A stretch of 64,000 nt of DNA from contig CACILL010000001.1 of NCBI GenBank assembly GCA_902587545.1, positions 267,300 to 331,299 of the forward strand. The letters run 5' to 3'. The stretch comes from an uncultured SAR86 cluster bacterium (GTDB taxonomy: Bacteria; Pseudomonadota; Gammaproteobacteria; Magnimaribacterales; AG-339-G14). Under the pieces are notes generated by a model, which was given only the letters and a program-made list of their open reading frames with translations, did not search any database and was not told the origin of the DNA. Below, piece after piece: positions 41,585-51,557 of this stretch. The number at the start of each line of letters is the position of its first letter. The first letter of the stretch is position 1. A program made the position numbers and the translations under genes.

Positions 41585-42115
41585 ATGTTGAGTTATCAAA
41601 ATGAATACTGCGACATAACCCTGAGAGAAGGCATTGAAGAATATCGTAAATATTTAAAAGCAAATAATCGCCATGTTTTGGGTGAAAATTGCACTGAAGA
41701 CGAAAAATTTAATATCTTATGTCACGATGCAACTCATGTGATTTTTGGTTTGGATACTTCTTTGGAGGAAGAAGCGATGCTTGATTGCTGGATATTTTTT
41801 GGTGGAGATTACTTTAAAGTTACGATGGAATATTTTAAAGGCTCCTTAGATATAAAAGAAACAAATGAAAAAGTTTTTGCGCTTGTTAAGGAAGTTGGAT
41901 ATTTAAAATACACATATCTGTACTTAAGAGTGATGTTCCAAAAATGGCCAAAGATTTTTTTCAGAACTAGAAAAATGAAAAAATGGTCTTATTTTTTTCC
42001 TTCAGATTTTCTTGAAAAGAAAATCTCAGACCTTCGAAAGGAATTCAATATAAAAATACTTTCACCTGAAGAAAGAAAAATAAAGAAGGTTATTTGGCAA
42101 AGAGCTATTTCTTAA
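41585..42115 (+). CDS. COQ4-like metal-binding protein, copy 2
   Basis: A 176-residue tandem paralogue, 15 bases after copy 1. It keeps CHDATHVIFG and EEEAM with the same HDxxHx11E spacing, and the flanking blocks QNEYCDITLREGIEEY and ISDLRKEFNIKIL line up with copy 1; the middle has diverged. Both copies have the metal residues intact, so neither looks like a decayed gene. It ends 12 bases before the tRNA gene on the opposite strand. Confidence 0.65.
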   Translation: MLSYQNEYCDITLREGIEEYRKYLKANNRHVLGENCTEDEKFNILCHDATHVIFGLDTSLEEEAMLDCWIFFGGDYFKVTMEYFKGSLDIKETNEKVFALVKEVGYLKYTYLYLRVMFQKWPKIFFRTRKMKKWSYFFPSDFLEKKISDLRKEFNIKILSPEERKIKKVIWQRAIS

Positions 42116-42127
42116 TTTATTAAAATT

Positions 42128-42204
<77 letters not shown>

Positions 42205-42231
42205 ATATGTTTTTAATCATTCTGAATGAAT

Positions 42232-44013
42232 TTATTCGTCTAGGAAAGTTTTAAGATGCCCTGATCTTGATGGGTGTCTGAGTTTTCTCAAAGCTTTGGC
42301 TTCAATCTGTCTGATTCTCTCTCTAGTCACATCAAATTGTTTGCCAACTTCTTCTAAAGTGTGATCAGTATTCATGCCAATACCGAATCTCATTCTCAAT
42401 ACTTTTGCTTCTCTAGCAGTTAGGCTAGATAAAACGCCATCTGTTGCATCATGAAGATTATTTTCTGTAGCTGCATCTATTGGAGAATCTTGCAAAGGAT
42501 CCTCGATAAAGTCTCCTAAAGTAGTGTCATCTTCGTCTCCTATCGGAGTTTCAGTAGAAATAGGTTCTTTAGCGATTTTTAAAACTTTTCTGATTTTTTC
42601 TTCTGGCATATCCATCTTTTCAGAAAGTTCTTCTGGCGTTGGCTCCTTACCGTGTTCTTGGAGCATTTGACGAGAAATTCTGTTCAGTTTGTTGATAGTC
42701 TCAATCATATGAACAGGAATACGTATGGTTCTTGCTTGATCGGCGATTGATCTAGTAATAGCTTGTCTAATCCACCAGGTTGCATAGGTTGAAAATTTGT
42801 ATCCCCTTCTGTATTCAAATTTATCAACTGCTTTCATCAAACCAATGTTTCCTTCTTGAATAAGATCTAAAAATTGCAGGCCCCTATTTGTATATTTTTT
42901 TGCAATTGAAATAACAAGTCTCAAGTTAGCTTCAATCATGTCTTTTTTTGCTCTTCTAATTTTGGTTTCCCCCTTTGCCATTTTTGAAGTAATATCTTTT
43001 AATTCTTTGACATCCATACCGACATTTTCGGTAAGAGTTAAAATTCTTTTTTGGATTTTATTCACATCCGGTTTTACATCTTTAAGCAGCTTTGCGTAAT
43101 TTTTCTTGGAACGGATAGTGCTATCAAGAAACTTCAGATTCGTTTGGTTATCTCTAAAGATTTCTAAAAAGTCTTTTCTCGGCATGTTGCAATCTTGTGT
43201 ACAAATGTCATAGATTTCTCTTTCAGAATCCCTTATTGCTTTTGCCAAGGCTCTTGCTGTAAGAGATATAGTTTCGAATCTTTTTGGTGATAACTTAAGA
43301 AACTTGAAAAGTTCTCCCAATTTATCAAGATCCTTTTGAGCTTTATCATTATCTCTTCCTGAGGCAGCAATCGTTTTTTGTGACTTATTGTATTGCCTTT
43401 TGATGGAAGAGAATCTTTTAGCAAGTTCTTCCATGTTAATACCCACATCTTCCTCTTCCTCATCTGCTTCGGCCGAAACTTCTTCCGTTGAAGGTGGAAG
43501 ATCTTCTTCTTCGTCCATGAAACCCACTACTAAATCAGTGATTCTTTTGTCTTCCTTTTTAATTAATTCATATTCCAATAAAACATCTTCAATGATTCCT
43601 GGATAGAAGGCGCAGGCATGAAGAAGATCTCTTGCGCCTTCTTCAATACGCTTTGCAATTGCGATTTCGCCTTCTCTAGTTAACAAGTCAACAGAGCCCA
43701 TTTCTCTCATGTAGAGCCTAACAGGATCGGTAGTTCTGCCAACTTCCGACTCAATGGTACCCATTTCGTTTTCTGTTGGTGTTTCAGGAGTATCTTGATT
43801 TGCAGGAGAGAAATTAGAACCTTCTTCTGGGGCCTCTTCTAGAACTTGTAGGCCTAAATCATTTATTATCTGGATAACTTCATCCAGTTGATCTGGATCA
43901 GAAACTTCATCGGGCAAGTAGTCGTTTATGTCAGCAAAGGTGATGTATCCCTGTTCTCTGCCTTTTTCGATGAGCTCTCTCAGCCCACTATTCTCTAAAT
44001 CGTCGTCAATCAT
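42232..44013 (-). CDS. rpoD: RNA polymerase sigma factor RpoD (sigma70)
   Basis: The primary sigma factor, 593 residues. Region 1.1 is present at the N-terminus, 1.2 at [22 protein letters not shown], an acidic spacer follows, region 2 with [58 protein letters not shown] recognised as short blocks, region 3 [13 protein letters not shown], and region 4 [18 protein letters not shown]. It follows dnaG by 58 bases as in the macromolecular synthesis operon, although rpsU is not seen here. A tRNA gene follows. Confidence 0.98.
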   Translation of the reverse strand: MIDDDLENSGLRELIEKGREQGYITFADINDYLPDEVSDPDQLDEVIQIINDLGLQVLEEAPEEGSNFSPANQDTPETPTENEMGTIESEVGRTTDPVRLYMREMGSVDLLTREGEIAIAKRIEEGARDLLHACAFYPGIIEDVLLEYELIKKEDKRITDLVVGFMDEEEDLPPSTEEVSAEADEEEEDVGINMEELAKRFSSIKRQYNKSQKTIAASGRDNDKAQKDLDKLGELFKFLKLSPKRFETISLTARALAKAIRDSEREIYDICTQDCNMPRKDFLEIFRDNQTNLKFLDSTIRSKKNYAKLLKDVKPDVNKIQKRILTLTENVGMDVKELKDITSKMAKGETKIRRAKKDMIEANLRLVISIAKKYTNRGLQFLDLIQEGNIGLMKAVDKFEYRRGYKFSTYATWWIRQAITRSIADQARTIRIPVHMIETINKLNRISRQMLQEHGKEPTPEELSEKMDMPEEKIRKVLKIAKEPISTETPIGDEDDTTLGDFIEDPLQDSPIDAATENNLHDATDGVLSSLTAREAKVLRMRFGIGMNTDHTLEEVGKQFDVTRERIRQIEAKALRKLRHPSRSGHLKTFLDE

Positions 44014-44071
44014 ATTTTGGGAAGTTGATTATATATAAGTTTGAAAGTCTTAACTATTAAATTTTTAGCAA

Positions 44072-45820
44072 TTAGAGCTTTTTAAATAAGGATATTTCGT
44101 CCTCAGTAAGTTGTTCAAATTTAGAGGTAAGAAGTTTTTTAAGCTCTATTTTTTCTTTGGAATCCAACTCATTTTTTTCATACTTTATCTTTAATTTTTT
44201 CAAAAGATTATCCCCTTGATTTCTTTCAATGTAATCAACTGCCTGTTTTATGAATTTCAAACCCTCATCGGGACTAATGAGGTTTTGATCGTTTGATAGA
44301 TCAATCAAAATGTTTTTTTGCTCAGGAAACTCTTGAATAATCATAGGAAAAGATACGTCTGATTTAGCTCTTAAAAAGGAAATTAAGGGACTAATTAAGA
44401 ATTCATTATTATCTATAAAATAATCCAAGTATTCAGATTTAGCTAAATCTGGATTATGAATAATGCATTTTAGTAAGCTCTTAGTCACTTTACCCAGATC
44501 CATTTCCATATCCTCTGTTTGAGAATGTTTTTTAGCTTCTGGTTTTGTTGGTGAAACCTCACTGAGATCAATATCCATTTTTTTTGAAAACTCATTGATC
44601 AAAATAGTTTTAAAGTTGCCCTCTTGCATGGGCTTCACTAATGAAACAAATTCTTTGGATGCTGCAGCCTTTCCTTCTAAAGAGCTGTCATGTTTTTCTA
44701 GAATGCTTTCAAATAAATAGTCAGAAAGATTTGTTGCATCGTTAATTAGCTTGGGTAATTCGTCTTTTCCTTTTTCTAACAGCAGGCTTGCTGGATCATG
44801 ATCATCTGGTAAGAATAAAAACTTTACTCTTTTGCCATCTTTCACAACCGGAATAGCTATTTCGAGTGCTAATTTTGAGGCATTTCTACCTGCCTCATCT
44901 CCATCAAAACAAAATATAACTTCATCTGTCTTTTGAAAAAGTGTTTCTAAATGAAATTTATTAGTCGCTATTCCCAATGTTGCAACGGCAAAGGGTAAAT
45001 CAAAACTAAAACAAGCCAAAACATCCATGTAACCTTCAACTACTAAGATCTGACTTGGTCTTGAGCTTCTTGCTAAAACATTTGGAAGTCCATATAGTTC
45101 TCTGCTTTTTTTGAAAACTTCGGATTCTGGAGTGTTGAGGTATTTGGGTTGATCTTGATCATCTAAGACTCTGCCTCCAAATCCAACAATTTTGTTTCTT
45201 CTTGAGATAATTGGAAAAATCAATCTATTTCTGAAAACATCATACTTTCTTTCATTTTTTGCGATTTTAAAAAGTTTAGAAGATTCCTTGGCTTCAATCT
45301 TTTTGGATTCAAAATGTTTTACAAGATTATCCCAGCCTTCCAGACTTAAACCCAATTCAAATTCCTTTGAGATTTCTTCTGAAATTCCTCTTTCCTTCAA
45401 ATAAGATCTTATGTGTTCTCCTTCCTTTGGCTTAAGAAGATTATTCTTATAAAAGTTTTTAGCCTCATCATTAAGACGAAATAATTCATCAAATTTTTCC
45501 CTATCGTAGTTTGATTTTGTCCTTGGAATTTCCAAACCAAGGTTTTTCGCTAAAATTTCCACAGCTCCAACAAAATCTTTTGAATGATAATTCATCAAAA
45601 AACCAATAGCATTTCCTGAAGCTCTGCATTTAAAACAATAATAAAACTGCTTTTGATCACTCACGCTAAATGATGGGTTGCTTCCATCATCACAAAAAGG
45701 ACACTGTGCCCAATGATCTTTGCCTTTTCTTTTTAAAGGAACATAAGAATCAACTAGAGAGACAATATCTGAATCCTCTAAAACTTTTTGAATAAAATCT
45801 TCAGGAATAAAATCAGACAT
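44072..45820 (-). CDS. dnaG: DNA primase DnaG
   Basis: DnaG makes RNA primers at the replication fork. The N-terminal zinc ribbon has Cys40, Cys43, Cys62 and Cys65, where most bacterial primases have His at the second position. The RNA polymerase core shows EGYMDVLA, GIATNKFHL and CFDGDEAGRNAS (TOPRIM). A C-terminal helicase-interaction domain covers about residues 430-582. Length (582) is normal. It overlaps ruvX by 8 bases, and the rsmE-gshB-ruvX-dnaG-rpoD run is probably one operon. Confidence 0.97.
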   Translation of the reverse strand: MSDFIPEDFIQKVLEDSDIVSLVDSYVPLKRKGKDHWAQCPFCDDGSNPSFSVSDQKQFYYCFKCRASGNAIGFLMNYHSKDFVGAVEILAKNLGLEIPRTKSNYDREKFDELFRLNDEAKNFYKNNLLKPKEGEHIRSYLKERGISEEISKEFELGLSLEGWDNLVKHFESKKIEAKESSKLFKIAKNERKYDVFRNRLIFPIISRRNKIVGFGGRVLDDQDQPKYLNTPESEVFKKSRELYGLPNVLARSSRPSQILVVEGYMDVLACFSFDLPFAVATLGIATNKFHLETLFQKTDEVIFCFDGDEAGRNASKLALEIAIPVVKDGKRVKFLFLPDDHDPASLLLEKGKDELPKLINDATNLSDYLFESILEKHDSSLEGKAAASKEFVSLVKPMQEGNFKTILINEFSKKMDIDLSEVSPTKPEAKKHSQTEDMEMDLGKVTKSLLKCIIHNPDLAKSEYLDYFIDNNEFLISPLISFLRAKSDVSFPMIIQEFPEQKNILIDLSNDQNLISPDEGLKFIKQAVDYIERNQGDNLLKKLKIKYEKNELDSKEKIELKKLLTSKFEQLTEDEISLFKKL

Positions 45821-46235
45821 TTTTACTTTTTTCTCTTAACCAAGATTCCAAAATTACCTGAGCAGCTAGAGCATCAATTCCTGGATTAGGTTTTATCTTA
45901 TTTTTTTTAATTATTTCCTTTTGCTCCTTTGCCTCAAAAGAGGACAATCTCTCATCATGAAGTTTACATTCTATGTTTAAAGATTTTTCAATTTTTTCCT
46001 TAAAACCTCTAACCTCTTTAGACATTTTACTTTCTGTATCGTCCATATTTATTGGGAGGCCTAAAATAATTAATTTTACTTCCCACTCGTTTACTAAATC
46101 TTGTATTTCTTGAAAGAGTTTTTGTTGATTTTTATAAATAATTGTTCCTTGGGTTGAGGAAGTAAGTGTAATGTCATTACCGATGGCATAACCAATATAT
46201 TTTTGTCCATAATCTATACCTAAGATGTTTGCCAT
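45813..46235 (-). CDS. ruvX: Putative Holliday junction resolvase RuvX/YqgF
   Basis: An RNase H-fold nuclease, also implicated in 16S rRNA processing. GIDYGQKYIGYAIG at the N-terminus carries the first catalytic Asp, LGLPINMD the second acidic region and HDERLSSFEAKE the third, followed by GIDALAAQVIL. The 140-residue length is standard. Start overlaps the stop of gshB by one base; end overlaps dnaG by 8. Confidence 0.93.
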   Translation of the reverse strand: MANILGIDYGQKYIGYAIGNDITLTSSTQGTIIYKNQQKLFQEIQDLVNEWEVKLIILGLPINMDDTESKMSKEVRGFKEKIEKSLNIECKLHDERLSSFEAKEQKEIIKKNKIKPNPGIDALAAQVILESWLREKSKNV

Positions 46236-47170
46236 TAAAAAGCTTTATCTATCTGCTCAATCAATTCCTTGGCGAGGTTTATGCCTTGTTGATCATATAA
46301 TTCTCTAAAACAAGTAGGACTCGTGATGTTTATTTCGGTCAGAAAAGATCCCAATATGTCTATGCCTGCAACCAAAATACCTTTTTTGATTAATTTGGGT
46401 TTTATGGCATTAACAATCTCAAGATCTCTATCGTTCAATTCTCTTACTTCTGCCTTTCCTCCAGCAGCAAGATTTCCTCGAAAATCATCTCCTTGAGGAA
46501 TCCTGGTCACAGAAAAACCACAATCTTCGCCTGAAATTAGAATGACTCTTTTATCTCCTTCAAATACTTCAGGAATGAATTTTTGTATCATCATTTTTTC
46601 TTTTTTTTGATCAATCAAGTCAAGAGTTTCAAGAAGATCTGAGTCTTCATGATGAAGTCTTTTAATGCCTTCCCCACCCATCAAACCTAAAGGTTTGATA
46701 ACTACTTCGGAATTTTTATCAATAAAATCTTTAATAACCTTTTTTGAAGAAGAAACTATGGTATTAGTAATTAAAGAGGGGTAATCAAGAATTGCCAATT
46801 TTTCATTGTTATCTCTAAGAGCTTTTGGATGATTAAATACTTTGACTCCCAATTTTGTAGCAGCTTCCAAAATATAAGTGTTATTTATGAAGTCCATGTC
46901 GAAAGGAGGATCTTGTCTCATCAATATTGCATCAAAGAAATCTAAGGACGAGATGTTATTTTCCCCTTTTTCATACCAGCTAGATTCTTCATATTTAACT
47001 GAAATAGGAGAAAATTCTGCACAAGGTTTGTCAGAATTAAAAAAAAGACAATTTGGCTCAATGTAAAAAATTTCATGCCCTTTTTCTTGAGCCTCAACCA
47101 TCATAGCTAAAGTAGAATCTTTTTTATAAGAAATCTGAGAGATGGGATCCATTACAAAAGCTAGTTTCAT
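46235..47170 (-). CDS. gshB: Glutathione synthetase
   Basis: ATP-grasp enzyme joining gamma-glutamylcysteine and glycine. The MDPISQISYKKDST start, RQDPPFDMDFINNTYIL, KPLGLMGGEGI (ATP loop), VRELNDRDLEIVNAI and the closing TSPTCFRELYDQQGINLA fit the prokaryotic family (about 315 residues; here 311). It sits between rsmE (one base away) and ruvX; the yqgE gene often found between gshB and ruvX is absent. Confidence 0.96.
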   Translation of the reverse strand: MKLAFVMDPISQISYKKDSTLAMMVEAQEKGHEIFYIEPNCLFFNSDKPCAEFSPISVKYEESSWYEKGENNISSLDFFDAILMRQDPPFDMDFINNTYILEAATKLGVKVFNHPKALRDNNEKLAILDYPSLITNTIVSSSKKVIKDFIDKNSEVVIKPLGLMGGEGIKRLHHEDSDLLETLDLIDQKKEKMMIQKFIPEVFEGDKRVILISGEDCGFSVTRIPQGDDFRGNLAAGGKAEVRELNDRDLEIVNAIKPKLIKKGILVAGIDILGSFLTEINITSPTCFRELYDQQGINLAKELIEQIDKAF

Positions 47171-47171
47171 T

Positions 47172-47873
47172 CTATTTATTTAAAATTTTTAACATTGACA
47201 ATAACACAGTAGGCACTGTTTCTGTTTTGATGACTAACTCTCCAAGAGAGATGCCTTCTAAACCATTAGATTTCATTTTATCAATTTCCTTCGGAGAAAA
47301 GCCTCCTTCTGGGCCTATCGCAAAGAAAATTTCATCCAATTTCGACAATGATTCAATATTTTTATTCTCTCCTGGATTTAGATAAAACTTATTCTCCGAT
47401 GGTATTTCCATTTGCCATTCATCTAAGGTCTTATGTCCAATTTTTGGGATCCAATTGTTTCCAGATTGTTCACAGGCTCCCGTTACAACTTTTCTCCATC
47501 TTTCTATTTTTTTTTCTGAGGGTTTTTTCAAAAACTTTGATCTTTCAGATGATAAGCAATCAACTCGATAAACTCCCAATTGAGTCACTTCATTTAAAAT
47601 TTTTTCAAAATTTTTTATTTCAGAAATGCCTAATGAGATTTTTGGGAAGGTTTTTTCTTGAATCTTTGTCTCACCTATTGAAAAAATTTCACAGGTTTTT
47701 TTGTTAATTAGAGAAATAGATGCTTCAAGGAATTGCCCTCTCGAATTAAATACTTCTATCTTATCTCCTTCTCTTTTTTTTATAACTAAAAGGTGGTGAA
47801 AACTGTCTTTATCTAGTTTGTAAGTTTTGTTTTTTGTAAGTTCCTGATCGAGAAAAATTCGTGGTATTCTCAT
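47172..47873 (-). CDS. rsmE: 16S rRNA m3U1498 methyltransferase RsmE
   Basis: SPOUT-class methyltransferase acting on U1498 of 16S rRNA. N-terminal PUA-like domain (residues 1-70), then KFPKISLGI-type strands, TQLGVYRVDCLSSERS, KVVTGACEQSGNNWIPKI, and the knot IGPEGGFSPKEIDKM plus LGELVIKTETVPTVLLSML. The 233-residue length is normal. It is the first gene of the rsmE-gshB-ruvX-dnaG-rpoD group, divergent from sixA with 41 bases between starts. Confidence 0.95.
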   Translation of the reverse strand: MRIPRIFLDQELTKNKTYKLDKDSFHHLLVIKKREGDKIEVFNSRGQFLEASISLINKKTCEIFSIGETKIQEKTFPKISLGISEIKNFEKILNEVTQLGVYRVDCLSSERSKFLKKPSEKKIERWRKVVTGACEQSGNNWIPKIGHKTLDEWQMEIPSENKFYLNPGENKNIESLSKLDEIFFAIGPEGGFSPKEIDKMKSNGLEGISLGELVIKTETVPTVLLSMLKILNK

Positions 47874-47914
47874 ACTTTTATCTTACTGCATATATTTAGC
47901 TTGTTTTTATTTAA

Positions 47915-48469
47915 ATGAAAATTTTTCTTATTAGACATGGAGAAGCTGCTCAATCTTGGGACCAATCAGCAGATCCAGGATTAAGCGAACTTGGCAAAGA
48001 ACAAGCCCTGGAGTGTTTTAATTCTCTCTATGAAAATGAAGATCTCAATCAATTTAATTTAATCTCCAGTCCACTTAAAAGAGCTCAAGAAACTAGTTTG
48101 CATTTCAAAAAAAACTTAGATAAGCAACTGTCCTTGAATGAGGCTTTCAGAGAAATTCCATCTCCAGGTATATCTTTATTAGAGCGTAAAAAATGGTTAC
48201 AAGAAGTTTTCAAAAAAAATATTAACGAATTGGAAAAGCCTCAACAAATTTGGCAATCAAAAATTCTTTCTGCTTTAAAAAGTTTTACCGAACCAACAAT
48301 CATTTTCTCTCACTTCATGGTTATAAATATTGTTGTAAGTACTTTAAAAAATGATCCCAGAATGGTTTCTTTTTATCCTGACAACTGCTCGATTACTGAA
48401 ATAGAGAATAAAGAAGGCAAACTAAATTTAATATCTATAGGAAATGAATTACAAACCCACGTGAATTAA
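47915..48469 (+). CDS. Histidine phosphatase-family protein (SixA-like)
   Basis: A 184-residue phosphoglycerate-mutase-superfamily protein with the RHGEA catalytic motif at residues 7-11, LSELGKEQA, and the second-half SHFMVINIVVSTL block carrying the other histidine. SixA dephosphorylates histidine phosphotransfer proteins, but this superfamily is broad, so the substrate is not fixed. Its stop overlaps the fis start by one base, an arrangement that differs from the usual dusB-fis pairing. Confidence 0.82.
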   Translation: MKIFLIRHGEAAQSWDQSADPGLSELGKEQALECFNSLYENEDLNQFNLISSPLKRAQETSLHFKKNLDKQLSLNEAFREIPSPGISLLERKKWLQEVFKKNINELEKPQQIWQSKILSALKSFTEPTIIFSHFMVINIVVSTLKNDPRMVSFYPDNCSITEIENKEGKLNLISIGNELQTHVN

Positions 48470-48732
48470 TGAGAAGTAAAGATCAAAATAAAGAAGATAG
48501 AAAGTCGTTAAAATATCAAGTTGGATTAGCTTTAAGAAGATACTTCAAAGAATTGGATGGAAATAAAGCCACTAATGTTTTTGAAATGGTCATAAAAGAA
48601 GTGGAAAAACCAATGCTTGAAGAAGTGATGAAATTTTGTAACGGCAATAAATCCCAAGCCAGCAAAATATTAGGTATAAATAGAGTCACCCTTAGAACAA
48701 AACTAAAACAATACAATATAAAAAATGGCTAA
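48469..48732 (+). CDS. fis: Fis-family nucleoid/DNA-binding regulator
   Basis: An 87-residue protein of the Fis family. The C-terminal helix-turn-helix reads MKFCNGNKSQASKILGINRVTLRTKLKQYNI, matched to Fis and to NtrC C-termini. The N-terminal half has the Fis dimer helices LRRYFKELDGNKATNVFEMVIKEVEKPML, so this is true Fis. Fis is a global growth-phase DNA-bending protein. It overlaps purH by 8 bases, consistent with an operon with purine genes, as in many gammaproteobacteria. Confidence 0.92.
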   Translation: MRSKDQNKEDRKSLKYQVGLALRRYFKELDGNKATNVFEMVIKEVEKPMLEEVMKFCNGNKSQASKILGINRVTLRTKLKQYNIKNG

Positions 48733-50287
48733 AAATCGTAAAATCAAAATCAAACGAGCTCTTGTCAGTGTTTCTGACAAAACCGGCATTGTAGATTTTG
48801 CAAAAGCACTCCATAAATTGAATATAGAAATCATATCGACGGGAGGGACAGAAAAATTATTGAGAAAAAATAAAATACCAGTAGTTCCTGCTGAAAAATT
48901 TTCAGGTTCTCCTGAAATGATGGGAGGCAGAGTAAAAACATTGGTCCCACAAATTCATGGTGGAATCCTTTCTCGCCGAAAAGAAGATAGAGACGAAATT
49001 ATAAAACACGGTATTAAAGAAATTGATCTGGTTGTAGTGAATCTATATCCATTCGAAGAAACAATAAAAAAACCCAACATTGAATTGGACGAAGCAATAG
49101 AAAATATTGATATTGGAGGTCCAACAATGTTGAGATCAGCCGCTAAAAACTTTTTCCATGTCGCTGTAGTTTCGTCTCCAAATCTTTATGATTCATTTAT
49201 CGCTGACTTAAAGAATGAAAGTGGCAAGTGTCCATATGAAACTCGAAGAAAATTGTCTTTGAAAGCTTTTGAACATGTAGCAAATTATGACATTGCAATT
49301 GCAAACTTTTTATCAAGTTATGATGATGAGGCTCCAGAAAACTTTTTTAGCAGTCATAAGCTTAAACAAGTCTTACGGTATGGAGAAAACCCTCATCAGG
49401 AAGCAAACTTTTATATAAATTCTGGGTCCGAAGGAGCAGGCATCACATCAGCAGAGCAAATTCAAGGAAAAGAACTTTCTTACAATAATATTGCAGATAC
49501 CGATGCAGCGATTGAATGCGTTTCAAATTTTGAAAAACCTTCTTGTGTCATTGTTAAACATGCAAATCCTTGTGGTGTAGCTTCTGGGAAGACATTGTTA
49601 GAAGCCTATGAAAAAGCTTTTTCTTGTGATGAAACCTCTGCATTTGGAGGCATTATTGCCCTTAATAAAGTACTTGATAAATTTACTGCGAAAAAAATTA
49701 TCGATAATCAATTTGTTGAAGTTATAGCTGCACCAGCCATTAATCCTGCTGCAAAAAAAATAATTGCTTCAAAAAAAAATGTACGTCTTTTATTAGTTAA
49801 AGATTTATTTCAAAAACCAACCGGATTTAAAACCTTAACTATGAACCAAGGTATTCTGGTTCAAAATGTTGATGATGGTGTGGTATCAAAAAAAGATCTC
49901 AAAGTGGTAACTAAGAAAAAACCAACTTCCAAACAAGTCAATGATGCTTTATTTGCTTGGCGTGTAGGAAAATATGTCAAATCCAATGCAATTGTTTATG
50001 CGAAAAATAATATGACTCTTGGTATAGGAGCGGGTCAAATGAGCAGAATTGATAGTGCTGAAATTGCCGTTAGTAAAGCCAAAAAAGCAGGTTTTAATCT
50101 TAAAGGAGCTACTATGGCTTCGGATGCGTTTTTTCCATTTAGAGATAGCATTGATGAAGCTGCAAAGAATGGAATCCAATGTGTGATTCAACCTGGTGGA
50201 TCGATAAGAGATAAAGAAGTTATTGCAGCAGCTAATGAAGCTAACATGATCATGTTTTTCACCAGCATGCGTCACTTCAGACATTGA
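48725..50287 (+). CDS. purH: Bifunctional AICAR transformylase/IMP cyclohydrolase
   Basis: PurH catalyses the last two steps of IMP synthesis. The N-terminal MGS-like cyclohydrolase domain shows SVSDKTGIVDFAKAL, STGGTEKLLR, GRVKTLVPQIHGGIL and NLYPFEE; the transformylase domain has RYGENPHQ, GKELSYNN, VKHANPCGVA, SDAFFPF and QPGGSIRD. The 520-residue length is normal. It overlaps fis by 8 bases and ends just before purD (1-base gap), so fis-purH-purD is one unit. Confidence 0.97.
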   Translation: MAKNRKIKIKRALVSVSDKTGIVDFAKALHKLNIEIISTGGTEKLLRKNKIPVVPAEKFSGSPEMMGGRVKTLVPQIHGGILSRRKEDRDEIIKHGIKEIDLVVVNLYPFEETIKKPNIELDEAIENIDIGGPTMLRSAAKNFFHVAVVSSPNLYDSFIADLKNESGKCPYETRRKLSLKAFEHVANYDIAIANFLSSYDDEAPENFFSSHKLKQVLRYGENPHQEANFYINSGSEGAGITSAEQIQGKELSYNNIADTDAAIECVSNFEKPSCVIVKHANPCGVASGKTLLEAYEKAFSCDETSAFGGIIALNKVLDKFTAKKIIDNQFVEVIAAPAINPAAKKIIASKKNVRLLLVKDLFQKPTGFKTLTMNQGILVQNVDDGVVSKKDLKVVTKKKPTSKQVNDALFAWRVGKYVKSNAIVYAKNNMTLGIGAGQMSRIDSAEIAVSKAKKAGFNLKGATMASDAFFPFRDSIDEAAKNGIQCVIQPGGSIRDKEVIAAANEANMIMFFTSMRHFRH

Positions 50288-50288
50288 T

Positions 50289-51554
50289 ATGAGAGTTTTG
50301 GTAATAGGTTCTGGTGGAAGAGAACACGCGCTTGTTTGGAAAATTGCTCAAAGCAATTTGTGTGAGAAAGTTTTTGTTGCTCCTGGAAATGCCGGTACTG
50401 CTGATGAGCCAAAAACAGAAAACGTTGACTTAAGTGCCGAAGATTTAGATGGGCTATTGGATTTTGCAAAAAACAAAGAAATTGATCTAACTATTGTTGG
50501 TCCTGAGGCTCCTTTAGTCTTGGGTCTGATTGATTTATTTGAAAAAAATAATTTGCTCTGTTTAGGTCCCAATAAACTTGCTGCGCAAATGGAAGGCTCA
50601 AAGATTTTCATGAAAGATGTTTTAAGTAAAGGAAATATTCCTACTGCAACTTATGAAGTATTTTCAGATCCTGAACCTGCTAGAGAATATTTAGAAACAT
50701 GCGATATCCCAATTGTCCTTAAAGCAGACGGCCTTGCAGGCGGGAAAGGTGTAATCGTTGCTTTTACTAGAGAAGAAGCCTTAGAAGCTTTGAACTCTCT
50801 AATGGTAGATCAAAAACTTGGTTCAGCAGGAGATAATCTAGTTATTGAAGAATTCCTTAAAGGAGAAGAAGCTAGTTTCATAGTTTTGTGTGATGGTGAA
50901 AATGTAATTCCTTTGGCAAGTTCTCAAGATCATAAACAAAGAGATGATGGTGACAAAGGGCCTAATACAGGTGGGATGGGAGCATATTCCCCTACTCCCT
51001 TAATTACTAATGAACTGAATGAAGAGATTATGCAAGAAATAATTTATCCAACCTTGGCTGAATTAAAACGAAGAAACATAAAATATAAGGGTTTTTTGTA
51101 TGCTGGTTTGATGATCGATGACCAAGAAATTAAAGTCTTGGAATACAACTGTAGGTTTGGGGATCCAGAGACTCAACCGATATTAATGAGAATGAAGAGC
51201 GATTTTCTCAGCTTATGTTTTAAGGCTGCAAAACAAGAATTAAGGGGAGAACAAATCGAGTGGGATGAAAGATTTGCATTAGGTGTTGTAATGGCTTCAA
51301 AAGGCTATCCTGAAAAATATGAAACTGGTTTTCCAATCTTGGGTATAAGAGAAGAGAATGAAACTACAAAGGTATTTCATTGTGGAACAAAGAAAGAAGG
51401 AGAAGAGATTCTTTCAAATGGCGGTCGGGTTCTTTGTGTTACTGGATTAGGAAATGATTTAGATACTGCTTTTGAAAAAGCTTATGAAGCTACTTCTGAA
51501 ATTAGTTGGAGTGGCGCTTTTTACAGAAAAGATATTGGAAAAAGAAATAAGTAA
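50289..51554 (+). CDS. purD: Phosphoribosylamine-glycine ligase (PurD)
   Basis: ATP-grasp enzyme making GAR from phosphoribosylamine and glycine. Blocks: GSGGREHALVWKIAQS, FVAPGNAGT, GPEAPLVLGL, LKADGLAGGKGVIVA, the acidic DHKQRDDGDKGPNTGGMGAYSP and EYNCRFGDPETQ. The 421-residue length is normal. It is separated from purH by one base and from the convergent trpC stop by three bases. Confidence 0.97.
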   Translation: MRVLVIGSGGREHALVWKIAQSNLCEKVFVAPGNAGTADEPKTENVDLSAEDLDGLLDFAKNKEIDLTIVGPEAPLVLGLIDLFEKNNLLCLGPNKLAAQMEGSKIFMKDVLSKGNIPTATYEVFSDPEPAREYLETCDIPIVLKADGLAGGKGVIVAFTREEALEALNSLMVDQKLGSAGDNLVIEEFLKGEEASFIVLCDGENVIPLASSQDHKQRDDGDKGPNTGGMGAYSPTPLITNELNEEIMQEIIYPTLAELKRRNIKYKGFLYAGLMIDDQEIKVLEYNCRFGDPETQPILMRMKSDFLSLCFKAAKQELRGEQIEWDERFALGVVMASKGYPEKYETGFPILGIREENETTKVFHCGTKKEGEEILSNGGRVLCVTGLGNDLDTAFEKAYEATSEISWSGAFYRKDIGKRNK

Positions 51555-51557
51555 ATT

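Noticed and set aside
41042..42115. COQ4-like genes as a recent duplication or decayed copy.
   Set aside because: Both keep the metal motif and full length, while the middle regions differ widely, so the duplication is old and both are under constraint.
48469..48732. Fis-like gene as the C-terminus of an NtrC-type activator.
   Set aside because: At 87 residues it has the complete N-terminal Fis dimer helices and no AAA+ domain; the purH neighbour also fits Fis.
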